The position numbers and the translations under genes are program-made. The notes below the pieces were generated by a model. The model was not told where the DNA came from. It worked only from the letters and a program-made list of their open reading frames with translations, and did no database searches. From NCBI GenBank assembly GCA_021778875.1, contig JAJYBT010000252.1, forward strand, positions 1 to 5,501: 5,501 nucleotides of DNA. Direction: 5' to 3'. This document shows, in pieces, positions 1-5,501 of the stretch. This DNA is from Acidobacteriota bacterium (GTDB taxonomy: Bacteria > Acidobacteriota > Terriglobia > Terriglobales > Acidobacteriaceae). The number at the start of each line of letters is the position of its first letter. The stretch's first letter is position 1.

Positions 1-788
1 ATCTGACGTCCGCAGAACAGTTCGTCATCACTGGCTATTAGATCGTGCGTCCAGGCTGTCACGACAGGGATGCGGAGAGGTCGAATGACTGCCTCGAATT
101 CCGAAATTGCTCCTGCGATACGAATTCCACTTCCGGCAAAGAGGACTGGACGTTTTGCACTCTGGATTCGGTTGAGAGTATCTGCGACTTGCTCTTGGAC
201 GGCGGCTGTATCGAAGTGGATGTCATCCTCAGATGGATCGTAGTGCCGAAGCCGATCAGGATCGATCTGTGCAGATTGGACATCGACTGGAACATCGAGC
301 CAGCAGGGGCCGGGCCTGCCGCTCTGGGCAAGATACCAGGCGCGTTCCAGGTGGTAAGCGATGGAGTCAGGTTCCGTAACCAGGACTGCGTACTTGGTGA
401 TACCCCGAACCATGCGAACGATGTCGACTTCCTGGTCGCCCAATTGGCGCAGGTCCGTGAGGCCATACGTGGCCATGCAGGTTTCCCGCTTCACCTGGCC
501 AGAGAGTATGAGCATTGGAATGGAGTCAGTCCATGCCCCGAAGACGCCATTCAGCGCGTTGATGCCACCGGGGCCGGTCGTCACGTTCAGGATGCCCGGC
601 GTACGAGTAATTCTGGCGTATCCTTCGGCAGCCATGGCTGCCGCCTGCTCATGATGCGTGCAAATATATCCAAGACCACTGGTGCCGACGGAGTCGTTCC
701 AATGCATGGCGCCGCCACCGGTGACAAGAAAAACGTGGCGGGCGCCCCACTGGCGCAATTGACCCAAAACGTAGTCAGAAAGTTTCAT
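1..788 (-). CDS. Thiamine-diphosphate-dependent acetolactate synthase-like enzyme, YerE-like candidate (C-terminus outside window)
   Basis: This reading frame starts at the ATG complementary to 786-788 and stays open for 262 codons until it leaves the window at base 1. About the N-terminal half of a normal 550-600 residue enzyme is present. Seen: an N-terminal ThDP-binding domain beginning MKLSDYVLGQL, a glycine-rich turn VTGGGAMH (23-30), the cofactor-activating glutamate in HHEQAA (Glu47), TTGPGGINALNGV (70-82), DSIPMLILSGQV (88-99), QEVDIV (119-124) and RPGPCWLDVPVDVQ (158-171). The central domain then begins with VLFAGSGIR (215-223). These match the acetolactate synthase superfamily, in which a ThDP carbanion attacks pyruvate or another 2-keto acid. 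The gene lies 22 bases after rfbH on the same strand, so it is probably co-transcribed with it. Inference: like YerE of Yersinia, it may transfer an acetyl unit from pyruvate to the C-4 keto group of the CDP-3,6-dideoxysugar. A housekeeping IlvB role is less likely, because no small subunit or ilv gene is adjacent. No clear Shine-Dalgarno sequence precedes the start. The family is certain; the substrate is not. Confidence 0.9.
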   Translation of the reverse strand, partial: MKLSDYVLGQLRQWGARHVFLVTGGGAMHWNDSVGTSGLGYICTHHEQAAAMAAEGYARITRTPGILNVTTGPGGINALNGVFGAWTDSIPMLILSGQVKRETCMATYGLTDLRQLGDQEVDIVRMVRGITKYAVLVTEPDSIAYHLERAWYLAQSGRPGPCWLDVPVDVQSAQIDPDRLRHYDPSEDDIHFDTAAVQEQVADTLNRIQSAKRPVLFAGSGIRIAGAISEFEAVIRPLRIPVVTAWTHDLIASDDELFCGRQ

Positions 789-810
789 CGAGTAAAGACC
801 AGATGCAGAG

Positions 811-2148
811 CTAATTGTGAGTCTGCGCTAAGCGGGCATCGTTTGCAAAGGTACCAATTGTGTATGCGACGAAGTCGAGCATTGGGGGAGTCAGGCCTGG
901 GTAGACGCCGAGCCAGAAGACGTGGTTCATTGCAAAATCGGTGTTGGGCAGTGGGCCCAGAGCGCGATATTCGCAGCTCTGGTAGGCCGGCTGGCGCAGC
1001 AGGTTGCCGCCGAACAGGAGGCGCGTCCCGATCTTCTTTGCATCGAGTTCCCGGATTAAATCATTGCGCGTGAATGGAGCGTCAGGGCGGACCCCGATTG
1101 GAAAGCCGAACCACGAGGGATCAGAGCTGGGGGTTGCTTCCGGCAGCAGAAGATAATCCGCAAGAGGTTCAAGCGCGGTACGCAGATAGTGGAAATTGTC
1201 TTTGCGTCGCTGGACGAATTCGGGCAGCTTGTCGATTTGAGAAGCCCCGAGAGCTGCCTGCATGTCAGTAGCTTTGAGGTTATAGCCAACATGGGAGTAG
1301 GTGTACTTGTGGTCGTAACCGCAGGGCAGCTCGCCAAGTTGCCAGTCGAAGCGCTTGCCGCAGGTGTTGTCTTTGCCAGGGTTGCACCAGCAGTCACGAC
1401 CCCAGTCACGGAATGACTCGAGGATCACCTGCAGGCTGGGCTTATCGGTCAGGACGGCTCCGCCTTCGCCGGTGGTGATGTGATGTGCAGGATAAAAGCT
1501 GAATGTGGCGATATCGCCAAAGGTGCCCACGTGGCGGCCCTTCCAGGTGGAGCCAAGCGCATCACAGCAGTCCTCAATCAGCCAGAGGTCGTGCTTCTTG
1601 GCGAATGCCGTGACGGCATCAAGGTCGAAGACATTGCCCAGAGTGTGGGCCAGCATAACTGCGCGGGTTTTGCTGCTGCGTGCCGCCTCTAACTGATGGA
1701 TATCGATTTCGTAGGTGGGCAGTGTGACATCGACAAAGACAGGCACCAGGCGATTCTGCAGGATGGGATTGACGGTGGTTGGGAACCCTGCCGCGACCGT
1801 GATGACCTCATCGCCGGGCTTCAGGCGGCGGTCGCCGAGTTTGGGCGAGGTGAGAGCGGTGACTGCAAGCAAGTTGGCCGAAGAGCCGGAGTTGACAAGA
1901 GAGGCACTGCGCACGCCGACGAATCGGGCCAGCTTGCGCTCAAAATCAGCGGCAAAGCGGCCCGTGGTGAACCATGCGTCCAGAACGGAGTCCACAACGG
2001 AACGCATATCTGCGCTGTCGATCACCTTGCCGCTAACAGGGACGGGTGTCTCGCCGGGTTTGAACTCGGCAGGGGAGAACGCCTCAGCGTAGTACTGGGC
2101 GGTGAGGTCAAGAATCTGTTGCCGAAGCTGAGCGGATCGGTCTGTCAT
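811..2148 (-). CDS. rfbH: RfbH / E1: CDP-4-keto-6-deoxyglucose-3-dehydrase (PLP, [2Fe-2S])
   Basis: The protein has 445 residues, close to the usual E1 length (about 437), and belongs to the DegT/DnrJ/EryC1 aminotransferase fold. E1 acts on CDP-4-keto-6-deoxyglucose, bound through PMP/PLP, to remove the C-3 hydroxyl. An iron-sulfur cluster passes electrons from a separate reductase, E3. Two E1 hallmarks can be read directly. First, the Schiff-base lysine of ordinary DegT proteins is replaced by histidine in [13 protein letters not shown] (His222). Second, cysteines 195, 253, 255 and 263 are spaced exactly C-X57-C-X1-C-X7-C, the E1 cluster signature. Other family features are [10 protein letters not shown] (87-96), the cofactor aspartate in [10 protein letters not shown] (Asp193), and [11 protein letters not shown] (379-389) near the C-terminus. 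The start ATG (2146-2148) puts the N-terminus where the family begins, although no strong ribosome site precedes it. It is first in a leftward unit with the ThDP enzyme and divergent from rfbF. No E3 gene lies in the window. Confidence 0.96.
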   Translation of the reverse strand: MTDRSAQLRQQILDLTAQYYAEAFSPAEFKPGETPVPVSGKVIDSADMRSVVDSVLDAWFTTGRFAADFERKLARFVGVRSASLVNSGSSANLLAVTALTSPKLGDRRLKPGDEVITVAAGFPTTVNPILQNRLVPVFVDVTLPTYEIDIHQLEAARSSKTRAVMLAHTLGNVFDLDAVTAFAKKHDLWLIEDCCDALGSTWKGRHVGTFGDIATFSFYPAHHITTGEGGAVLTDKPSLQVILESFRDWGRDCWCNPGKDNTCGKRFDWQLGELPCGYDHKYTYSHVGYNLKATDMQAALGASQIDKLPEFVQRRKDNFHYLRTALEPLADYLLLPEATPSSDPSWFGFPIGVRPDAPFTRNDLIRELDAKKIGTRLLFGGNLLRQPAYQSCEYRALGPLPNTDFAMNHVFWLGVYPGLTPPMLDFVAYTIGTFANDARLAQTHN

Positions 2149-2241
2149 TCGGGGTCCAGGAACTAAGCATACAAAATCGGGAGTCGCCAGTGTACTGTAT
2201 TAGCAAGTGAAGCGCAGCAGACGACGCATTCCTTCAGGGCC

Positions 2242-2260
2242 GGTGCAGGACCGCACCTGC
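2242..2260. repeat. Two overlapping inverted repeats in the rfbF leader
   Basis: GGTGC (2242-2246) pairs with GCACC (2253-2257) across six bases. GCAGG (2245-2249) pairs with CCTGC (2256-2260), also across six bases. The two stems share bases, so only one can form at a time. They end 12 bases before the ribosome site of rfbF. A run of U does not follow, so this is not an intrinsic terminator. It may be a protein site, a leader structure or chance in GC-rich DNA. Confidence 0.35.
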
Positions 2261-2272
2261 TGGAAAGGTTGC

Positions 2273-2278
2273 AGGGGA
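2273..2278 (+). promoter_or_regulatory. Ribosome binding site of rfbF, decides the start
   Basis: AGGGGA lies five bases before the ATG at 2284. The frame is also open from a TTG at 2269, which would add five residues. The ribosome site and the usual family N-terminus (MKAVILAGG) both support the ATG. Confidence 0.7.
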
Positions 2279-2283
2279 TTCCA

Positions 2284-3054
2284 ATGAAAGCGGTAATTCT
2301 TGCGGGCGGACTTGGAACTCGACTCAGCGAGGAGACAGGTGCGCGACCGAAGCCGATGGTGGAGATCGGGGGCAGGCCGATTCTCTGGCACATATTAAAA
2401 ATCTACTCGCAACACGGAATCAGCGAGTTCATTATCTGCTGCGGATACAAGGGCTATCTGATCAAGGAATATTTCGCCAACTATTTCCTGCACACATCCG
2501 ACGTTACCTTTGACATGCGCGAAAACCGGATGCAGGTGCACCAGAGCGTTGCCGAACCCTGGCGCGTGACCCTTGTCGACACGGGAGAGAATGCCGGGAC
2601 GGGTGGGCGTTTGCGCAGGATTGCGCCGTATCTGGCTGGGGAAGATGCGTTCTGTATGACCTACGGCGATGGGGTGAGCGATGTGGATATTTCCGCGTCA
2701 ATCGCTTTTCACCGCAGCCACGGCAAGCAGGTTACGCTGACTGCGGTGCAGCCCCTGGCGCGATTCGGCGGTCTGAGCGTGGAGGGCAGTGAAGTCGTCG
2801 CCTTCCAGGAGAAGCCCGAGGGCGAAGGCGGATGGATTAACGGCGGATTCTTTGTGCTTTCGCCTGCGGTGTTACAGGCGATTCCGGATGAAAGCTCGAT
2901 GTTTGAAAGAGGCCCTCTGCAGCAATTGACCTTGCAGAATGAGGTGCAGGCTTTCTTCCACAGCGGGTTCTGGCAGCCGATGGACACGCTGCGCGACAAG
3001 CAGAAGCTGGAAGATCTGTGGGCAAGTGGGAGAGCTCCATGGAAGACCTGGTAA
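2284..3054 (+). CDS. rfbF: Glucose-1-phosphate cytidylyltransferase
   Basis: The protein has 256 residues, the normal length for RfbF (also called DdhA or AscA). It joins CTP and alpha-D-glucose-1-phosphate to give CDP-glucose and pyrophosphate, the committed step to CDP-3,6-dideoxysugars. Seen: the nucleotidyltransferase signature GGLGTRL (8-14) at the very N-terminus, followed by RPKPMVEIGGRPILWHIL (21-38) with the conserved lysine 23. Next come ICCGYKGYLIKEYF (51-64), typical of RfbF, GTGGRLRRI (105-113) and the metal-binding YGDGVSDVDI (127-136, Asp129). FQEKP (174-178), WINGGFFV (184-191) and QPMDTLRDKQKLE (231-243, second metal aspartate 234) complete the set. This pattern distinguishes it from RmlA-type thymidylyltransferases and from UTP-specific GalU. 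It is the first gene of the rightward unit, and its last 16 bases overlap rfbG, implying co-transcription and translational coupling. Confidence 0.96.
   Translation: MKAVILAGGLGTRLSEETGARPKPMVEIGGRPILWHILKIYSQHGISEFIICCGYKGYLIKEYFANYFLHTSDVTFDMRENRMQVHQSVAEPWRVTLVDTGENAGTGGRLRRIAPYLAGEDAFCMTYGDGVSDVDISASIAFHRSHGKQVTLTAVQPLARFGGLSVEGSEVVAFQEKPEGEGGWINGGFFVLSPAVLQAIPDESSMFERGPLQQLTLQNEVQAFFHSGFWQPMDTLRDKQKLEDLWASGRAPWKTW
3028..3034 (+). promoter_or_regulatory. Ribosome binding site of rfbG inside the rfbF coding end
   Basis: GGGAGAG sits four to six bases before the ATG at 3039, within the last codons of rfbF. The frame is open farther upstream (from about 3018), but this site and the family N-terminus (W-x-G-R-K-V-F-L-T-G-H-T-G) support 3039. 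Confidence 0.65.
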
Positions 3055-4136
3055 GCCAGTGGCGAGGAAGGAAGGTCTTTCTCACGGGCCATACGGGTTT
3101 TAAAGGGGGCTGGCTGAGCCTGTGGCTTGCCGCTAAGGGCGCGGAAGTACGCGGATTTGCGCTGGAGCCGGACACGCAGCCCAACCTGTTTGCCGTGGCA
3201 TCCATTGGCGCCGCAGTGGAAGACATCCGCGGGGATGTCCGCGACTATCCCATGCTGGAAGCCGCGATGAAGGAGTTTGCACCCGAGGTGGTCTTTCATC
3301 TCGCGGCGCAGCCCCTGGTAAGGCGATCCTATGCTGATCCGCTTGGCACCTTCTCCACCAATGTGATGGGAACGGCCAATGTGCTGGAGGCTATTCGAAA
3401 GACGCCAAGCGTACGCGCCGTTGTATGCATTACGACGGACAAGTGCTATCAGAACCGGGAATGGGTGTGGCCTTACCGCGAGACAGATGCCCTTGGCGGA
3501 ATCGATCCGTATTCGTCCAGCAAGGCCTGCGCCGAGATTGTGAGCGCAGCGTTCCGGAACTCCTACTTTCCGGCGGAGCGGTTTGGCGATCACCGCGTAG
3601 CCATTGCTACGGCGCGGGCGGGCAACGTGATTGGAGGCGGAGACTGGTCAGAGGATCGATTGATTCCTGACCTCATTCGCGGCTTTCTGGCGGGAAGTCC
3701 CGTGCTGATTCGGCGGCCCAGGGCGACTCGCCCATGGCAGCACGTGCTGGAGCCTTTGCACGGTTATATGCTGCTGGCCGAACATCTGCTGTCGGCGCGG
3801 GCAGACTGCGCTACAGCCTTCAATTTTGGCCCGGGCGATGGAGATGCGTGGCCGGTGGAGCGCGTGGTCGCCAAGCTGGCCGCGCTGTGGGGGCAGGGAG
3901 CATCCTGGGAACTCGGGGACTCCGGGGAGGGCGTGCATGAGGCGCACCAACTCCGACTGGACGCCAGCAAGGCGAGGACGCAACTCGGCTGGAGGCCGCG
4001 CCTGCGCACGGATGTTGCGCTGGAGTGGACGTTGGACTGGTACCGCAACTGGCAGAGCGGCGCGCCCATGGCAGAGCGGACGCGAGCTCAGATTGGCCAG
4101 TATGAGCAACTCATCCAGAGTGCTTCCGGCGATTAG
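3039..4136 (+). CDS. rfbG: CDP-glucose 4,6-dehydratase
   Basis: The protein has 365 residues, the usual length of RfbG/DdhB, an extended short-chain dehydrogenase/reductase. It converts CDP-glucose to CDP-4-keto-6-deoxyglucose with tightly bound NAD+, supplying the substrate of RfbH. Seen: the NAD-binding motif TGHTGFKGGWL (16-26) and HLAAQPLVRRSY (87-98). ITTDKCYQNREWVW (131-144) carries the Thr-Asp-Lys catalytic group of dehydratases (Asp134, Lys135). The SDR pair Tyr158 and Lys162 lies in DPYSSSKACAE (156-166). ARAGNVIGGGDWSEDRLIPD (192-211) is followed by RPWQHVLEPLHGYMLLAE (231-248), both typical of this subfamily. All expected active-site residues are present. The gene starts inside the end of rfbF. 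Its TAG stop (4134-4136) overlaps the stop codon of the convergent regulator gene, so no space is left for a terminator between them. The alternative, a dTDP-glucose or GDP-mannose dehydratase, is unlikely given the WVW motif and the rfbF/rfbH neighbours. Confidence 0.96.
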   Translation: MEDLVSQWRGRKVFLTGHTGFKGGWLSLWLAAKGAEVRGFALEPDTQPNLFAVASIGAAVEDIRGDVRDYPMLEAAMKEFAPEVVFHLAAQPLVRRSYADPLGTFSTNVMGTANVLEAIRKTPSVRAVVCITTDKCYQNREWVWPYRETDALGGIDPYSSSKACAEIVSAAFRNSYFPAERFGDHRVAIATARAGNVIGGGDWSEDRLIPDLIRGFLAGSPVLIRRPRATRPWQHVLEPLHGYMLLAEHLLSARADCATAFNFGPGDGDAWPVERVVAKLAALWGQGASWELGDSGEGVHEAHQLRLDASKARTQLGWRPRLRTDVALEWTLDWYRNWQSGAPMAERTRAQIGQYEQLIQSASGD

Positions 4137-5083
4137 CCCTGCACAGGAGACGGCAGACCGGATTTGCTGCCTGAGGCAAGCAGCGTCTGGAAGTTCGGTG
4201 ATTCGGGCTCTTTGTGGACCACGGCAGCCCGCACGCCGGAGAAGCCGGCTTTGTGCAGCATAAGCTCCAGTTCCGCTTCGCCAAACCCCAGCCACTCGTC
4301 GGCGTATAGCTCGCGCGCTTCCTCAAAACGGTGCTGCAGCAGGTCGAGGACAAGAATGCGGCCGCCGGGCTTGAGAATGCGCCACGCTTCAAGAATTGCC
4401 CGCTCCGGATGGAGGGCGTGGTGGAGGGATTGCGAGAAGAGAACGAGATCGACAGATCCGTCTTCAATGGGCACCCCTTCCATGTCGCCCAGGCGGAACT
4501 CCACGTTCTGAATGCCGTGTTTTTGCGCCTGTTCCCGCCCGACCTCGATCATTCTGGCAGAGGTGTCCACCGCAATCACCTTGGCGGCCTGCTGCGCCAG
4601 CATCAGCGCAAAAGCTCCCTCGCCGGTGCCCAGGTCGGCGATGACGAGCGGCGGCATGAGTCGCAAGAGAGCTTCCGCCATGCTTTTCCAGGATTTGCCC
4701 GGAACATAGTCCCGGCCCAGGCGCCCAGCAACGCTGTCAAAGAAGCTTCGCATCTTGTCCTGGCGTTTTTTCAGAACACCCTGAGCGGCAAGCTGGTCGC
4801 GAGAGGCTTCCGGAATCTCCTGTTGCGCTTGCCGAAGCAGATTTTCAAGGATGGGATTGGCTGCGGAGGGTTTGAGCCGGTAAAGGTTATTCTTGCCTGT
4901 TCTGCGGTCCTCCACCAGTCCGGCAGTCTTCAGCTGGGAAAGGTGGGTTGAGATGGTGCTCTGCCCCATGACAAGAATCTCCTGCAATTCCGCCACGGAA
5001 AGCTCCTCCTTCTCCAGCAGGAGCAGGAGGCGGAGCCGGCTGGGGTCGGCGAGGATGCGCAGGAGTTTGATGATTGACGCCAT
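4133..5083 (-). CDS. sahR: SahR-like regulator: ArsR-type winged helix fused to a SAM-methyltransferase-like domain
   Basis: The 316-residue protein has two parts. Residues 1-90 form an ArsR-type winged helix (LADPSRLRLLLLL at 11-23, recognition helix around QSTISTHLSQLKTAGLV at 41-57, wing around RRTGKNNLYRL). Residues about 105-300 form a class I methyltransferase fold, with motif I VIADLGTGEGAFA (147-159), acidic AVDTSARMIEVG (171-182), GDMEGVPIEDGSVDLV (199-214) and ILKPGGRILVLD (236-247). The whole chain contains no cysteine and lacks the ELCVCDL metal box, so it is not a metal sensor. The divergent neighbour is ahcY. The known SahR family has this architecture and represses SAM-cycle genes until S-adenosylhomocysteine binds the methyltransferase-like domain, so the role is inferred by architecture and context. 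True methyltransferase activity cannot be excluded. The ATG at 5081-5083 is chosen because the helix-turn-helix domain begins there. Upstream in-frame ATGs, at 5107 inside the palindrome and at 5158 inside ahcY, are unlikely. No clear ribosome site is visible. Confidence 0.88.
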   Translation of the reverse strand: MASIIKLLRILADPSRLRLLLLLEKEELSVAELQEILVMGQSTISTHLSQLKTAGLVEDRRTGKNNLYRLKPSAANPILENLLRQAQQEIPEASRDQLAAQGVLKKRQDKMRSFFDSVAGRLGRDYVPGKSWKSMAEALLRLMPPLVIADLGTGEGAFALMLAQQAAKVIAVDTSARMIEVGREQAQKHGIQNVEFRLGDMEGVPIEDGSVDLVLFSQSLHHALHPERAILEAWRILKPGGRILVLDLLQHRFEEARELYADEWLGFGEAELELMLHKAGFSGVRAAVVHKEPESPNFQTLLASGSKSGLPSPVQG

Positions 5084-5100
5084 CGGGGTTGATCTGCTAC

Positions 5101-5128
5101 ATATCATGATATCACGATGGGTCGATAT
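5101..5128. promoter_or_regulatory. Probable SahR operator: palindrome plus repeated half-sites
   Basis: ATATCATGATAT (5101-5112) is a perfect 12-base palindrome. The same half-site occurs again as ATATC (5109-5113) and GATAT (5124-5128), forming a second inverted pair with a 10-base gap. The two centres are 12 bases apart. This AT-rich block lies in the 59 bases between the divergent regulator and ahcY starts, where a dimeric winged-helix repressor controlling both genes would bind. The sequence is directly visible; binding is inferred. No convincing sigma-70 promoter hexamers could be assigned in the gap. Confidence 0.6.
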
Positions 5129-5135
5129 AAGGAGG
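5129..5135 (+). promoter_or_regulatory. Strong ribosome binding site of ahcY
   Basis: AAGGAGG is a near-ideal Shine-Dalgarno sequence seven bases before the ATG at 5143. It begins immediately after the last operator half-site, so a bound regulator would sit right next to it on the DNA. It fixes the ahcY start. Confidence 0.85.
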
Positions 5136-5142
5136 ACTTTCG

Positions 5143-5501
5143 ATGACGGCTTCCACACTGGAGATCACTGGAGCGGAGTACAAGGTTGCCGATATGGCAC
5201 TGGCCGATTGGGGCCGCAAGGAGATTGCAATCGCCGAGCACGAGATGCCGGGATTGATGGCGATTCGGAACAAGTATGCAGCTGAGAAGCCGCTGGCCGG
5301 GGTACGCGTGACCGGCTCGCTGCACATGACGATTCAGACGGCGGTACTGATTGAGACGCTGGTGAGCCTGGGCGCGGAAGTGCGCTGGGCAAGCTGCAAC
5401 ATCTTTTCCACGCAGGACCACGCCGCGGCAGCGATTGCGGCGACCGGCGTGCCGGTGTTTGCCTGGAAGGGCGAGACGCTGGAGGAATACTGGGATTGCA
5501 C
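5143..5501 (+). CDS. ahcY: S-adenosylhomocysteine hydrolase (N-terminal part, continues past window)
   Basis: 119 codons are present of a protein usually 430-480 residues long; the frame is open to the window end. AhcY (SahH) is a cytosolic NAD+-dependent enzyme that splits S-adenosylhomocysteine into adenosine and homocysteine. This removes the product inhibitor of methyltransferases and feeds homocysteine back to methionine. Seen: [20 protein letters not shown] (15-34), MPGLMAIR (35-42), the substrate-binding segment [16 protein letters not shown] (58-73), [15 protein letters not shown] (86-100) with the conserved aspartate in QDH, and the KGETLEEYW segment (109-117). The NAD domain lies beyond the window. 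It has a strong ribosome site and probably its own promoter overlapping the palindromic operator shared with the divergent regulator gene. Regulation by SAH level is the expected logic for this gene pair. Confidence 0.97.
   Translation, partial: MTASTLEITGAEYKVADMALADWGRKEIAIAEHEMPGLMAIRNKYAAEKPLAGVRVTGSLHMTIQTAVLIETLVSLGAEVRWASCNIFSTQDHAAAAIAATGVPVFAWKGETLEEYWDC

Larger units (their letters stand above)
2149..2283. promoter_or_regulatory. Divergent intergenic region between rfbH and rfbF
   Basis: These 135 bases separate the start codons of two outward-pointing units, so both sugar transcripts must have their promoters here or farther upstream. The rfbH-proximal third (about 2160-2205) is the most AT-rich part. 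On the minus strand it holds TATGCT (complement of 2166-2171) as a possible -10 element. On the plus strand, around 2192-2202, it holds CTGTATTAG. Neither has a convincing -35 partner, so no promoter is assigned. The rfbF-proximal part is GC-rich and contains a small hairpin region. I see no reading frame that looks like a gene and no RNA gene. Confidence 0.5.

Noticed and set aside
45..1073. Plus-strand open frame of 342 codons
   Set aside because: It lies antisense to the ThDP gene and the 3' end of rfbH, crosses both genes, and its translation is rich in Arg, Cys and Gly with no domain-like pattern. The minus strand encodes clear enzymes.
1696..2166. Plus-strand open frame of 156 codons opposite the rfbH 5' part
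   Set aside because: It is a shadow of rfbH, with no recognisable domain and no plausible ribosome site.
2242..2260. Intrinsic terminator
   Set aside because: The stems are only 5 bp and are not followed by a T run on either strand.
2709..3593. Minus-strand open frame of 294 codons
   Set aside because: It is antisense to rfbF and rfbG, whose conserved motifs explain this stretch. High G+C leaves long chance frames on the other strand.
4331..4951. Plus-strand open frame of 206 codons opposite the regulator gene
   Set aside because: It is antisense to a gene with clear winged-helix and methyltransferase motifs, and its own translation shows no family pattern.
5084..5158. Longer start for the regulator gene (25 extra residues)
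   Set aside because: The extension would run through the palindrome and the ahcY start, has no family resemblance, and the winged-helix domain begins at the ATG at 5083.
1..5501. CRISPR array, insertion sequence, tRNA or rRNA
   Set aside because: No regularly spaced repeats, transposase-like frames, terminal inverted repeats or RNA gene signatures were seen. The DNA is nearly fully accounted for by six protein genes.

Overview
The window is almost entirely coding: six genes, two of them cut by the window edges, with only short gaps. G+C is high. All the proteins have clear relatives in Gram-negative bacteria. The style of AhcY and of the sugar genes suggests an environmental bacterium, perhaps Acidobacteriota or a deltaproteobacterial relative. 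That assignment is a guess from protein character, not from any marker gene.

Region 1 (1-4136) is a nucleotide-sugar cassette arranged around a divergent intergenic region at 2149-2283. To the right run rfbF (glucose-1-phosphate cytidylyltransferase) and rfbG (CDP-glucose 4,6-dehydratase), overlapping by 16 bases. To the left run rfbH (the PLP and [2Fe-2S] enzyme E1 that removes the C-3 hydroxyl of CDP-4-keto-6-deoxyglucose) and then a thiamine-diphosphate enzyme of the acetolactate synthase type that leaves the window at base 1. RfbF, RfbG and RfbH give glucose-1-P -> CDP-glucose -> CDP-4-keto-6-deoxyglucose -> the E1 product on the way to CDP-4-keto-3,6-dideoxyglucose. A ThDP enzyme directly after rfbH recalls YerE of Yersinia, which adds a two-carbon unit from pyruvate to that ketosugar to make the branched sugar yersiniose. 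The most interesting reading of the window is therefore a divergently organised branched-chain 3,6-dideoxysugar pathway for a surface polysaccharide or glycoconjugate. The E3 reductase partner of E1, the final ketoreductase and the glycosyltransferases are not in view.

Region 2 (4133-5501) is a separate methyl-cycle module. A two-domain regulator (ArsR-type winged helix fused to a SAM-methyltransferase-like domain, SahR-like) is divergent from ahcY (S-adenosylhomocysteine hydrolase). The 59-base gap between them holds a perfect 12-base palindrome and further copies of its half-site, the probable operator. The regulator gene converges tail-to-tail on rfbG, and the two stop codons overlap.
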